The notes under the pieces were generated by a model. The model was not told the DNA's origin. It made no database searches and was given only the letters and a program-made list of their open reading frames with translations. Shown piece after piece: positions 7,954 to 15,395 of a DNA stretch of 17,847 nt. The DNA comes from an uncultured Erysipelotrichaceae bacterium (lineage in GTDB: Bacteria > Bacillota_I > Bacilli_A > Erysipelotrichales > Erysipelotrichaceae), in NCBI GenBank assembly GCA_937900565.1, contig CALCFG010000057.1:1-17847 (forward strand), in the 5' to 3' direction. Within the stretch, counting starts at the first letter, position 1, and each line of letters opens with the position of its first letter. Made by a program: the position numbers and the translations under genes.

Positions 7954-9352
7954 TAATGATCAAATCTTTAAAAATAAAGATGATTACAAATATGGTTTCT
8001 CCGATGGGGATTTATCCATCTTTAATACGGGTCAAGGCTTAAATGAAGACGTTGTTCGTACCATTTCAAAATTAAAAAATGAACCGGAATGGATGTTAAA
8101 TTATCGCCTGGATTCATTAAAAAAATTTAATGAAATGCCGTTACAAGATTGGGGACCTGATTTAAGTCATATTGATTTTGATGCGTTTACATATTTTAAT
8201 CGTGTGGCTGAAAAAGAAAGTAATGACTGGAATGAGGTACCAGAAACAGTAAAAAATACTTTTGATAAATTAGGAATTCCTGAAGCAGAACAAAAGTTTT
8301 TAAGCGGTGTAACAACTCAATATGACAGTGAAGCGGTTTATCATAATATGTTGGATGAAGTCAGAGAAAAAGGAGTGATCTTCTTAGATACTGACAGTGC
8401 CCTTAAACAATGTCCTGAATTATTTAAACAATATTTCGGTACGTTAGTTCCAAACTCTGATAATAAATTTGCTGCCTTAAATGGTGCCGTATGGAGTGGG
8501 GGAAGTTTTATCTATGTACCTAAAGGGGTAACCTTAGAAAAACCTTTACAATCCTATTTCCGTATCAATAAAGCCAATATGGGTCAATTTGAACGGACAT
8601 TAATCATTGTTGATGATGATGCCAGCGTGCATTATGTTGAAGGATGTACTGCGCCTATCTATAGTAAAGATAGTTTGCATGCAGCTACGGTAGAAATCTT
8701 TGTTGGTAAAAATGCACGTTGTCGTTATTCAACGGTACAAAACTGGAGTGATAATATTATTAACCTTGTAACCAAACGTGCCATTGTCGATGCCCATGGA
8801 TCCATGGAATGGATCGATGGGAATATTGGCTCTGGAATTAATATGAAATATCCTGCATGTATCTTAAAAGGTGAAGGAGCCAATGGGTATTGTGTTTCCA
8901 TTGCTGTTGCCAGTGCCAATCAAATTCAAGATGCGGGGGCTAAAATGATTCATTTAGCTAAAGATACCAGTTCTACGATTATTTCTAAATCAATTGCCCG
9001 CAATGGTGGGGAAGCTAACTTTAGAGGGATTGTCCAACATAACGGCAAAGCTGAAGGTGCTCGTTCTAAAGTGGAATGTGACACATTAATTCTTGATCAA
9101 ATCAGTAAAAGTGATACGATTCCTGTGAATAAAAGCAGTGTTGGTACATCAACCATTGAACACGAAGCAACGGTATCAAAAATTAGTGAACGTCAAGTTT
9201 ATTATTTAATGAGTCGTGGTCTTACCCGTAATCAAGCAACCCAATTAATTATTATGGGTTTCATTGAACCATTTACGAAAGAATTACCAATGGAATATGC
9301 AGTAGAACTTAACCAATTATTAAAATTGGATATGAGTAATGCTATTGGTTAA
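7946..9352 (+). CDS. sufB: SufB, Fe-S scaffold protein
   Basis: SufB is the core scaffold on which the Fe-S cluster is assembled with SufC and SufD. The 468-residue length is normal. Recognisable stretches include the N-terminal DYKYGFSDGDLSIFNTGQGL, WMLNYRLDSLKKF, NGAVWSGGSFIYVPKGV, YSTVQNWSDNIINLVTKRA and, in the C-terminal part, KVECDTLILD (Cys378), SDTIP and QVYYLMSRGLTRNQATQLII. ATG 7946 is preferred over the TTG at 7943; a G-rich stretch (7932-7936) near the end of sufU serves as RBS. It is the last gene of the operon and is followed by a strong terminator. Together with sufC, sufD, sufS and sufU it makes a complete minimal SUF system. Confidence 0.97.
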   Translation: MSNNDQIFKNKDDYKYGFSDGDLSIFNTGQGLNEDVVRTISKLKNEPEWMLNYRLDSLKKFNEMPLQDWGPDLSHIDFDAFTYFNRVAEKESNDWNEVPETVKNTFDKLGIPEAEQKFLSGVTTQYDSEAVYHNMLDEVREKGVIFLDTDSALKQCPELFKQYFGTLVPNSDNKFAALNGAVWSGGSFIYVPKGVTLEKPLQSYFRINKANMGQFERTLIIVDDDASVHYVEGCTAPIYSKDSLHAATVEIFVGKNARCRYSTVQNWSDNIINLVTKRAIVDAHGSMEWIDGNIGSGINMKYPACILKGEGANGYCVSIAVASANQIQDAGAKMIHLAKDTSSTIISKSIARNGGEANFRGIVQHNGKAEGARSKVECDTLILDQISKSDTIPVNKSSVGTSTIEHEATVSKISERQVYYLMSRGLTRNQATQLIIMGFIEPFTKELPMEYAVELNQLLKLDMSNAIG

Positions 9353-9363
9353 TTAATTTAAAT

Positions 9364-9411
9364 AAAAGCTGTAACAATAGTGCTTAATGGACACTTGTGT
9401 TACAGCTTTTT
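9364..9411 (+). terminator. Intrinsic terminator of the suf operon
   Basis: AAAAGCTGTAACA (9364-9376) pairs perfectly with TGTTACAGCTTTT (9398-9410), with an inner AGTG/CACT pairing, and ends in a T-run. It starts 11 nt after the sufB stop. The left arm is shared with the terminator at 10680-10720. Confidence 0.92.
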
Positions 9412-9471
9412 ATAATTCTTTTATCAAAAATTTTGTATAACTAGAAAAGATTTCTTATCTAAAATAGACAT

Positions 9472-10097
9472 TTAATTATTTTTGGGTCTAATTTTAACTT
9501 TATCGCTAGCGTAGTCATAATCATACTTAAAATCATTTTGAAGAATTTTGTATACTTCAGATTCCGATATATTAAGTGATTTACCTGTTTTTAAAATAGT
9601 TTTTAAATTAACGTAGTTTTGAGTAAGATGATTTGATTCAACAATCTTTTTAAAAGTGGTGTATTTAGATGGAGATGGTCCTTGTTGAACTTAAATGTTT
9701 ACATTGCCTATTCCTTGTGATATCAAAAATGATTGATACTTTGGAATCCTTTATTCTGAGATATAAAGTTAATTTCTTTAAATGAACCACATGTTTGTAG
9801 GATTTCTCCTGTGAAAGTTGCAATTAAAATCTCTGCATAGTTCTTTTGTGAATGCTTAGTATCAAAGAAATGAAACTTTATATGAGGATTATCTTTTTTT
9901 AAAGACAAAATATTTTCCAAATGAAAAGTATTAAGATTGCCAATGACAAATACATTGCCGTTTAATTTAGAAATATCAAAGTCCGATGAATTTTTATAAT
10001 CCTAAAATGTGATTGGATTATTACGTAAATCCTTTAAAAATATAGTTTCTTCATAGGTTACAGGAATTACAGTTTTAGGTGTAGAATCTTTTGTCAT
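9472..10097 (-). pseudogene. Unrecognised protein gene, broken by two stops and a frameshift
   Basis: A leftward frame from ATG 10097 (RBS GAAAGG just upstream) encodes MTKDSTPKTVIPVTYEETIF... It meets an in-frame TAG after ...RNNPITF, then continues coherently (KLNGNVFVIGNLNTFHLENI, PHIKFHFFDTKHSQKNYAE). At a T5 tract (plus-strand A 9724-9728) it must shift by one base: restoring one T gives HFLISQGIGNVNI. One more TAA follows before a last open stretch of about 60 codons that ends KVKIRPKNN with TAA at 9474-9472. The repaired product would be about 208 residues, mostly hydrophilic, without signal peptide or membrane segments; the middle has an alternating strand/helix look. I do not recognise the family. 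Its AT content is high, as for the whole 9.4-10.7 kb stretch. Confidence 0.7.
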
Positions 10098-10452
10098 TAT
10101 GCCTTTCAACTATTGAATTAAAACATTTAATTAATTTGCTTTACTGTTGTCATAAATATATTTTAAAATCAAAAGTCACTCCTTATAGAGTGTTATTATT
10201 TCAATAAAAAGAACTGTGAATATTTAAAAGTTTGGCAACTTGTATGATTAGTGTTACTAAAAGTGTAATTATTAATTCCAACACCATATTTAATAGGAAC
10301 TGATTTGGAAAATTGAGGTAATGATGCAATATAATCTTATTTTGTAACACCTAGTAAAATATGAAAATTTAGTGTTTTTAATATATGAAAATGCTTTAAA
10401 ATAAAGCGTAACTCTCATTTTTTAAGTGTGCTACGTTTATTTAGGAGATATT
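10098..10452. other. Gene-poor AT-rich stretch between two decayed ORFs
   Basis: No ORF of note on either strand. It holds the divergent upstream regions of the leftward pseudogene and the small rightward ORF. A short hairpin (CACTC 10177-10181 with GAGTG 10188-10192) lies on the side of the leftward gene. On the minus strand an AAGGAGTG motif precedes a 13-codon TTG-started frame, too weak to call. No clear -35/-10 pair is visible. Confidence 0.5.
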
Positions 10453-10677
10453 ATGGACCGCTATTATACAGTTTTATGTAATTTTGTTACATGTTCATAT
10501 TTGGGTAGACTATTGAATAATATTGGATATTCTTTAGACGACGGATTACCTGTAGCAAAAGTATTTCGCAGTGATTTACTGATGATATTAATCTAGGTAG
10601 TACTTGCTATTAATGCGATTAATCTAGTAATAATCATCTTTAATATTCTAAAACTAATAAATCATAAAGTTAAATAA
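10453..10677 (+). pseudogene. Small membrane-protein-like ORF interrupted by an amber codon
   Basis: ATG 10453 has a strong RBS (AGGAGA, 10443-10448). It opens a 47-codon frame starting MDRYYTVLCNFVTCSYLGRL and ending at TAG 10594-10596. The same frame then continues for 26 codons as VVLAINAINLVIIIFNILKL to tandem TAA TGA at 10675-10680. Bridging the TAG gives about 74 residues with one hydrophobic helix that spans the break (LLMILI-x-VVLAINAINLVIIIF). That continuity suggests a single nonsense mutation in a small membrane protein. Alternatively, the 47-residue upstream product is the real gene. I recognise no family. It runs toward the van terminator, which could also stop it. Confidence 0.45.
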
Positions 10678-10679
10678 TG

Positions 10680-10720
10680 AAAAGCTGTAACAAATAAACA
10701 TCATGTTTATTTGTTACAGC
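10680..10720 (-). terminator. Intrinsic terminator of the van operon
   Basis: A perfect 17-bp stem (10684-10700 with 10704-10720) and a 3-nt loop, followed on the minus strand by TTTT, starts just after the vanT stop at 10725. The plus-strand side has a weaker T-rich tail, so it may also stop the small ORF at 10453-10677. Confidence 0.88.
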
Positions 10721-10724
10721 GATT

Positions 10725-12728
10725 TTATTGAATCACAGTAACATCTAATCGTTTACTTAATCGTGCTAATAATTCAACACTATTGGTATTAAAACTTTTT
10801 GCAAGAGTTGGTGCATCTTGATTAGCACTGATAAACTCAACTTCATCTTGGATTGAAACATTATCAATATCCGTTACATCTACCATGCATAAATCCATGC
10901 AAATTTTTCCGATTACTGGCGCTTTTTTACCATGGATAACTACTTGGGTATCCTGATAATTACGGAATAATCCATCCACATAACCAATACTTATGGTAGC
11001 AATTAAACTTTCATGTTGAGCGATTGTTAATTGTCCATAACCAATCGTATCACCTTTATTTACTTTATGAAGTCCAATGATTTTACTATGCAATGATAAG
11101 ACAGGTTGTAAATCAAGATTAGATCGTGTTGGTTGATTAATATCAGGGGTTACTCCATATAGCGAAATCCCTAAACGGACATAGTCATAATTACACGAAG
11201 CATAATTTAATGTTCCAAAACTCGCTTGTAAGCTAGTAGTAAAGGAATGTTTAGCTAGGCTTTTACAATAAGTAATGCATTCATTAAAACGGTTAATCTG
11301 TTCATAGGTATATTGCGTTGAATAGTTGCTTAAATCTTCACTATCACTTAAGTGGGAATAGATATGATCAATGCATATATTGGATTGAGCAAATGCTTTA
11401 CTTAATGATTCATGATCATCATATTCAAAACCTAATCGATGCATTCCAGTATCAATCGCTAATGCTGTATGTATTATATAACCACTATTTTGATATTTAA
11501 TTAAAGTATCTAAGCTGGATATTGTTTGAATGCATTGGTATTTTGAGATAAGTTTAGCATTGATTGGATCACTGTCACTAAGAATAAGTAGCTGGCATTC
11601 AATGCCTTTTTTACGTAATTCAATGGCTTCTTTTAAACATGCTACTGCCATCATATCAATTCCATTTTGTTGACAAATTGAAGCAATCAAGGGAGCATTA
11701 TGCCCATAAGCGTTACCTTTTAATACAGCACATATGTTAGTAGTGGATGGCAGTAGGCTATTGAATGCATCTATGTTATGTTTTAATGCATTACTGTTAA
11801 TACGAATCGTTGCTCGCTTAAAACTATCAATGGTTTTACTTAATGGTAAGTGGTAAATAATATAGGTTATTAATAAGATAAACCCACTACTTACGATGAT
11901 TGTAAAACAAGGATTATCCAATAACTTTAAATATGATTTATATAATTCAATGATTGTATAAATAATGGGTATGAAGCCGATCATTACCAAAAATTTAATT
12001 TTGGTAATTGCTTCATCCTTAATTTTTATATTGATCCTATTGTTTTGGACTAAATAAATGCAAATTATTGGAAAGCAAAAGCGATATAAATAGGGATACG
12101 ATAATCCCATAATATGTATAAGCAAAGATTCAACGATAAATAATATCCAAATATAATTCAGCTTTAGTTTAGCGATATGATTGGTCACATATCCATAAGC
12201 TAAAACTATTAACATTACTGGATAAAAGCAATGCCATAGTATGGCATACTGATTGATAGTATTTGTTACTTTTGGTGAAAATAATGTTGGATCAATGGAT
12301 ACAAGCGGTATATAGGTAGTATTAATAATTAATGCAATATTTAGTAAACTTACAATGATAAGTATCGTTTTATATTTAAAATGATAAATCAATTGTTGAA
12401 TTATGTAAGTCCATAGTGGTGTTAAACATAATGGGAATAGTAATGATACTGCTAAACCTATTAATGATTGATTTGAATAGAATTTGTGTAGGTAAACAAA
12501 AATAATACTAATGATAATTAACAAATAAATATATCGTTTATCTTTAATCGTTGTATTATCTACTAAACGCTGATCATTTTTAAAATAAGCATAGCTGATA
12601 TAAAAGCAAGTTATTCCTATAATTAATGGGGTGAATAGGTTAGTAATAAAACAGTTGGGAAGCCACCAATTAAAACAGATAATAAGTGAAAGTAATGATG
12701 GATAACAAAGTAATAAGTAGTTAGTCAT
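10725..12728 (-). CDS. vanT: VanT: membrane-bound serine racemase
   Basis: VanT supplies the D-Ser used by VanG. The 667-residue protein has the two-part VanT layout. The N-terminal half (about 1-295) carries roughly ten hydrophobic helices, thought to take up L-Ser. The C-terminal half (about 303-667) is an alanine-racemase-fold PLP domain: Lys337 in AVLKGNAYGH binds PLP, Tyr583 in SIGYVDGLFRN is the second catalytic base, and DYVRLGISLYG, KGDTIGYGQ and IGKICMDLCMVDVTD are family blocks. KGNAYGHN departs mildly from the usual K(A)(N/D)AYGHG. It is somewhat shorter than described VanT proteins (about 700 residues), mostly in the membrane half. ATG 12728 overlaps the vanXY stop as ATGACTAA. 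As the last gene of the operon it is followed by a perfect hairpin terminator. Serine preference over alanine is inferred from context. Confidence 0.93.
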   Translation of the reverse strand: MTNYLLLCYPSLLSLIICFNWWLPNCFITNLFTPLIIGITCFYISYAYFKNDQRLVDNTTIKDKRYIYLLIIISIIFVYLHKFYSNQSLIGLAVSLLFPLCLTPLWTYIIQQLIYHFKYKTILIIVSLLNIALIINTTYIPLVSIDPTLFSPKVTNTINQYAILWHCFYPVMLIVLAYGYVTNHIAKLKLNYIWILFIVESLLIHIMGLSYPYLYRFCFPIICIYLVQNNRINIKIKDEAITKIKFLVMIGFIPIIYTIIELYKSYLKLLDNPCFTIIVSSGFILLITYIIYHLPLSKTIDSFKRATIRINSNALKHNIDAFNSLLPSTTNICAVLKGNAYGHNAPLIASICQQNGIDMMAVACLKEAIELRKKGIECQLLILSDSDPINAKLISKYQCIQTISSLDTLIKYQNSGYIIHTALAIDTGMHRLGFEYDDHESLSKAFAQSNICIDHIYSHLSDSEDLSNYSTQYTYEQINRFNECITYCKSLAKHSFTTSLQASFGTLNYASCNYDYVRLGISLYGVTPDINQPTRSNLDLQPVLSLHSKIIGLHKVNKGDTIGYGQLTIAQHESLIATISIGYVDGLFRNYQDTQVVIHGKKAPVIGKICMDLCMVDVTDIDNVSIQDEVEFISANQDAPTLAKSFNTNSVELLARLSKRLDVTVIQ

Positions 12729-13419
12729 GGATTTTAGTTGTTACAATATAAAACCCATCATTACTTTCACTTACTTCACTTGTTGCTAAAGTGAATTTAT
12801 CCATTATTTTGGTTGCATAGATAATATAATCTTGATAAATCAAAGGATGATCAATGGATGTCTGTTTTAATTGGTGAATATATTCTTCCAATACAAGGTC
12901 ATATTGTTGTATATAGGCACTGTGAGGATAACCAACATAACGAAAATGCCAAGGTTCATGATCAATACCGGTAATGTCCAATTTATGCGCGGGGTAACGT
13001 TGGATAAACCCATGATCAAATAAGCATTGACGTAATAAATTATTACTTTGGTTATATCGCAATTGCGGTGCAATAAAATCAATTGTATCCATCACATCCC
13101 CAATATCAATGGCTAATCCACTTTCATGTTCACTGCAGCCTGGCTTGGCCACATATTTTGTCGTATATTCAACGCCATTATCGCGCAATGATTGATTATA
13201 AAGATTAATTTGTTCTTGATGACTGCGATAGCCAGATATCAAAGCAATATCTTCATTGCGTTGGCATTGCTTTAAACAATTTAATAATTGATTTAAAGCA
13301 ATGGTATCCAATTGTATTGGATCATAATGGCGTTGAATGGTGGAAAGATTTAAATGAAGTTGGGATGTGATGGGATGCGATGCGTTAATTAAACTTAAGT
13401 AATGAGTAATATAGTTCAT
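12721..13419 (-). CDS. vanXY: VanXY: D,D-dipeptidase/D,D-carboxypeptidase
   Basis: VanXY removes D-Ala-D-Ala dipeptide and the terminal D-Ala of pentapeptide precursors, so that only D-Ser-ending precursors remain. The 232-residue protein has the zinc-peptidase signature of the VanY/VanXY family: SGYRS with Arg65, SEHESGLAIDIG giving ligands His98 and Asp105, and EPWHFRYVGYPHS giving catalytic Glu155 and ligand His158. There is no signal peptide or membrane anchor, so it should work in the cytosol, as known VanXY enzymes do, unlike membrane-bound VanY. The start at 13419 has RBS AAAGGAT, 12 nt after the vanG stop. A C-terminal extension of about 70 residues beyond the zinc core is consistent with VanXY length. 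No separate vanX or vanY is in the cluster. Confidence 0.92.
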   Translation of the reverse strand: MNYITHYLSLINASHPITSQLHLNLSTIQRHYDPIQLDTIALNQLLNCLKQCQRNEDIALISGYRSHQEQINLYNQSLRDNGVEYTTKYVAKPGCSEHESGLAIDIGDVMDTIDFIAPQLRYNQSNNLLRQCLFDHGFIQRYPAHKLDITGIDHEPWHFRYVGYPHSAYIQQYDLVLEEYIHQLKQTSIDHPLIYQDYIIYATKIMDKFTLATSEVSESNDGFYIVTTKIHD

Positions 13420-13431
13420 AAGAATATCCTT

Positions 13432-14457
13432 TTATGAAGTAAGTAATTGGGTAATGAGTTGATCAAAAGTGATGCCATCACTTGCACACATATTGGGAAA
13501 TCTAGAGGTTGTTGTAAATCCAGGAATGGTATTGATTTCATTGAAGTAAATCGTATTATCTTCACTTAAAAAGCAATCAATACGAGCAAAGTTATCACAG
13601 CTGTGAGCTTGGTAAAGAGTATAAGCTATTTGTTTAATTTTATCTTCTAAATCGGAATCAAACGCATGAGAAGTTACTTTGGCATCATGGCTTTCATACT
13701 TTTTATTGGTATCAAATATACCATTGACTTCAATTTTATCCACGCTGGAAATATAGGTAGAATCCTTAGTAATAATGGATACGCCAACTTCACAACCATT
13801 AATGTATTGTTCTACAAGTACTTCATTATCGTAAGTAAACGCTTGTTGAATAGCGGGTAATAATTCTTTTTCATCATGGACGAGTGCGATACCGAAAGAA
13901 GAACCACATTTATTGGGTTTAACTATGCATGGATAACCAATTGTATTTGTTATCTTATCACTATCAATTGCATCCATGTTAGTAATTAATATACAATTGG
14001 CCACATTGATATTTAATGCTTTAGCAATTAAATGGGAACGATATTTATCGTAAGCTAAGCTGCCAGCCAAAGGTGGGCAGGTAAGATTAGTAATGTTGGC
14101 CAATTGTAATAAGGATGCAATGGTCCCGTCTTCACCATTATTACCATGTATCATAATAAAAGCAGCATCGATATGGATGCGATTGATAAGATAATCATCT
14201 TTTAATATCCATAATTGATTGCTATTGTTGGCTGGAATCATGCAGCTTTGGCAATGGGCGATGTCTTTATGCCAAGTATCATTTAAAATGTATTCGATAT
14301 CTCCATTATAATAAAACCATTGCCCATTTTCAGTAATACCAATTGGGTAGTAATAATTATCATCAGTAGGTAAATGGGATAATACGGAGTAAACCGATTG
14401 GAGTGAGATGGAATATTCGACACTATTTCCACCAAAAATGATGCATATATTTGCCAT
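13432..14457 (-). CDS. vanG: VanG-type D-alanine--D-serine ligase
   Basis: This ATP-grasp ligase makes D-Ala-D-Ser, which lowers vancomycin affinity of cell-wall precursors. The 341-residue protein begins MANICIIFGGNSVEYSISLQ, as VanG does. It shows MIHGNNGEDGT (102-112), KPNKCGSSFGI (180-190), the metal ligand block ARID (291) and FNEINTIPGFT (305-315), and SRFPNM (318-323). The omega-loop region reads IFDTNKKY (247-254), without the His of VanA/VanB-type D-Ala-D-Lac ligases; Phe248 and Arg319 sit where D-Ser-type ligases are expected to contact the substrate. D-Ser use is further supported by vanT in the operon. ATG 14457 is chosen: RBS AAGGAAA lies in the vanW end and the gap to the vanW stop is one base. 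The upstream in-frame codons back to 14496 lie within vanW. Confidence 0.93.
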   Translation of the reverse strand: MANICIIFGGNSVEYSISLQSVYSVLSHLPTDDNYYYPIGITENGQWFYYNGDIEYILNDTWHKDIAHCQSCMIPANNSNQLWILKDDYLINRIHIDAAFIMIHGNNGEDGTIASLLQLANITNLTCPPLAGSLAYDKYRSHLIAKALNINVANCILITNMDAIDSDKITNTIGYPCIVKPNKCGSSFGIALVHDEKELLPAIQQAFTYDNEVLVEQYINGCEVGVSIITKDSTYISSVDKIEVNGIFDTNKKYESHDAKVTSHAFDSDLEDKIKQIAYTLYQAHSCDNFARIDCFLSEDNTIYFNEINTIPGFTTTSRFPNMCASDGITFDQLITQLLTS

Positions 14458-14458
14458 A

Positions 14459-15247
14459 TTAATTTCCTTCTTTCTTATTTTTATAGGCGAGTTCACATAA
14501 GTTGGTATGTAACTTAATTTTTGTATTTAATGTTTTATCGATACGATAGACATCCACTTGTTGATAGGTTTTTCCTTTTTCTTGAAATATCGTTAAATTT
14601 TCATTGGTAAGTTTGATTTCATGATTATATGGTTCATTACTGTAAAAGGTAACTGCGATTTCAGTTTCACTTGGGAATGTGATGGATAATTGTATCAATG
14701 CATGGGTGTTATTTTGAATCTGTAGGTCAGCAAAACCATAAGAAACTGTTGCATCAATACCTTGTAAGGTAATATTAGGATCATATAAGTGTTGACTCGT
14801 ATGTCCGGCACGTTTAAGTATCGTTAAAGGAGTATGCAAAGCTGCTTCATAAATCATATTGGATAATTGACACAAGCCTCCACCATAGCCAATAACAATA
14901 TCATCATTTACAAGCACTAATCCATCTTTATAAGCAGTTGTTGCATCCGCATTTTTTGATAAATAATTAAATGAAAGAATCTGTCCAGGTGAAATCATGA
15001 TATGATCAAACTGTTTAGATAATAGCTTTAAATTAAAAGCTTTATTGTATTGATAGCGTATATCAAATCCTGTGTAGGTATTAATCATGGATGCTTTTGT
15101 GCTATGGATACAATAAGGAAGTAATTCGTTATCTTTTTTAAGATGATAGCGTGAATCCAAAGTACACCGCAATGTAAAGCATGTTTTCGCTTGCCATGTT
15201 CTTAAAGGGGTTAATAAGGGAAAGTATTGAGTTAATCGTTTGCGCAT
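14459..15247 (-). CDS. vanW: VanW-family protein
   Basis: A 262-residue VanW-domain protein. The family hallmark GYGGGLCQLSNMIYEAALHTP starts at about residue 120, and MISPGQILSFN (84-94) and ITLQGIDATVSYGFADLQI follow the usual VanW layout. VanW occurs in vanB and vanG clusters, but its biochemical role is unknown and it is not essential in the better-studied systems. No signal peptide or transmembrane segment is evident. It is the first gene after the terminator-like hairpin downstream of vanS, with RBS AGAAGG before ATG 15247. The end is one base from the vanG start, so vanW and vanG are translationally close. It sits between the regulatory pair and the ligase, as in enterococcal vanG operons. 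Confidence 0.92.
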   Translation of the reverse strand: MRKRLTQYFPLLTPLRTWQAKTCFTLRCTLDSRYHLKKDNELLPYCIHSTKASMINTYTGFDIRYQYNKAFNLKLLSKQFDHIMISPGQILSFNYLSKNADATTAYKDGLVLVNDDIVIGYGGGLCQLSNMIYEAALHTPLTILKRAGHTSQHLYDPNITLQGIDATVSYGFADLQIQNNTHALIQLSITFPSETEIAVTFYSNEPYNHEIKLTNENLTIFQEKGKTYQQVDVYRIDKTLNTKIKLHTNLCELAYKNKKEGN

Positions 15248-15264
15248 AGTACCTTCTTTCTAAT

Positions 15265-15317
15265 AAAAAAACCATTTCAGTTTTCTTATACTGTAAGTAT
15301 AAAAATTAACTGAAATG
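15265..15317 (-). terminator. Intrinsic terminator/attenuator-like hairpin between vanS and vanW
   Basis: On the minus strand CATTTCAGTT (15317-15308) pairs with AACTGAAATG (15282-15273). Inside, TTATACT/AGTATAA closes on a 3-nt loop, and seven T follow one base later (plus-strand A 15265-15271). The hairpin ends only about 18 nt before the vanW start, overlapping its leader. It can end the vanRS transcript or attenuate entry into vanW-T. Confidence 0.85.
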
Positions 15318-15336
15318 ATTGTTTTCGAATTCTGTG

Positions 15337-15395
15337 ATGACTTACTGTCAACTTTATGACAATATCTTACGAAATTATGACAAAGGTAATGACAA
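15337..15395 (-). promoter_or_regulatory. Candidate VanR operator region upstream of vanW
   Basis: The plus strand has ATGACAA at 15356, 15377 and 15389 and ATGACTT at 15337; the first two ATGACAA copies sit in longer TTATGACAA units exactly 21 bp apart. Between them, minus-strand TCGTAAGATATTG (15372-15360) resembles the TCGTAnGAAA-like VanR box that I recall from described van promoters. The repeats overlap the vanS stop codon. A TATACT hexamer (15301-15296) inside the hairpin could be the -10. Binding by VanR is inference. Confidence 0.4.

Noticed and set aside
1096..10677. Stop-codon reassignment (TAA or TAG read as an amino acid), suggested by several coherent frames with internal stops
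   Set aside because: Intact genes end in TAA or TAG (sufS ends TAG-TGA) and none uses these codons internally. The interrupted frames also carry frameshifts, and the relE remnant has a TGA. Gene decay explains all of them.
9412..10680. CRISPR array, transposon ends or phage genes in the decayed stretch
   Set aside because: No regularly spaced repeats, no terminal inverted repeats other than the terminator arms, and no transposase or phage motifs were seen.
11318..11500. Rightward 60-codon frame inside vanT
   Set aside because: It is a shadow of the conserved racemase domain and shows no RBS or family motif.
15346..15351. Minus-strand TTGACA as a classic -35 for vanW
   Set aside because: No -10-like hexamer lies 16-18 nt downstream (the sequence there is TCGAAA-like), so it is more likely part of the repeat region than a sigma-A -35.
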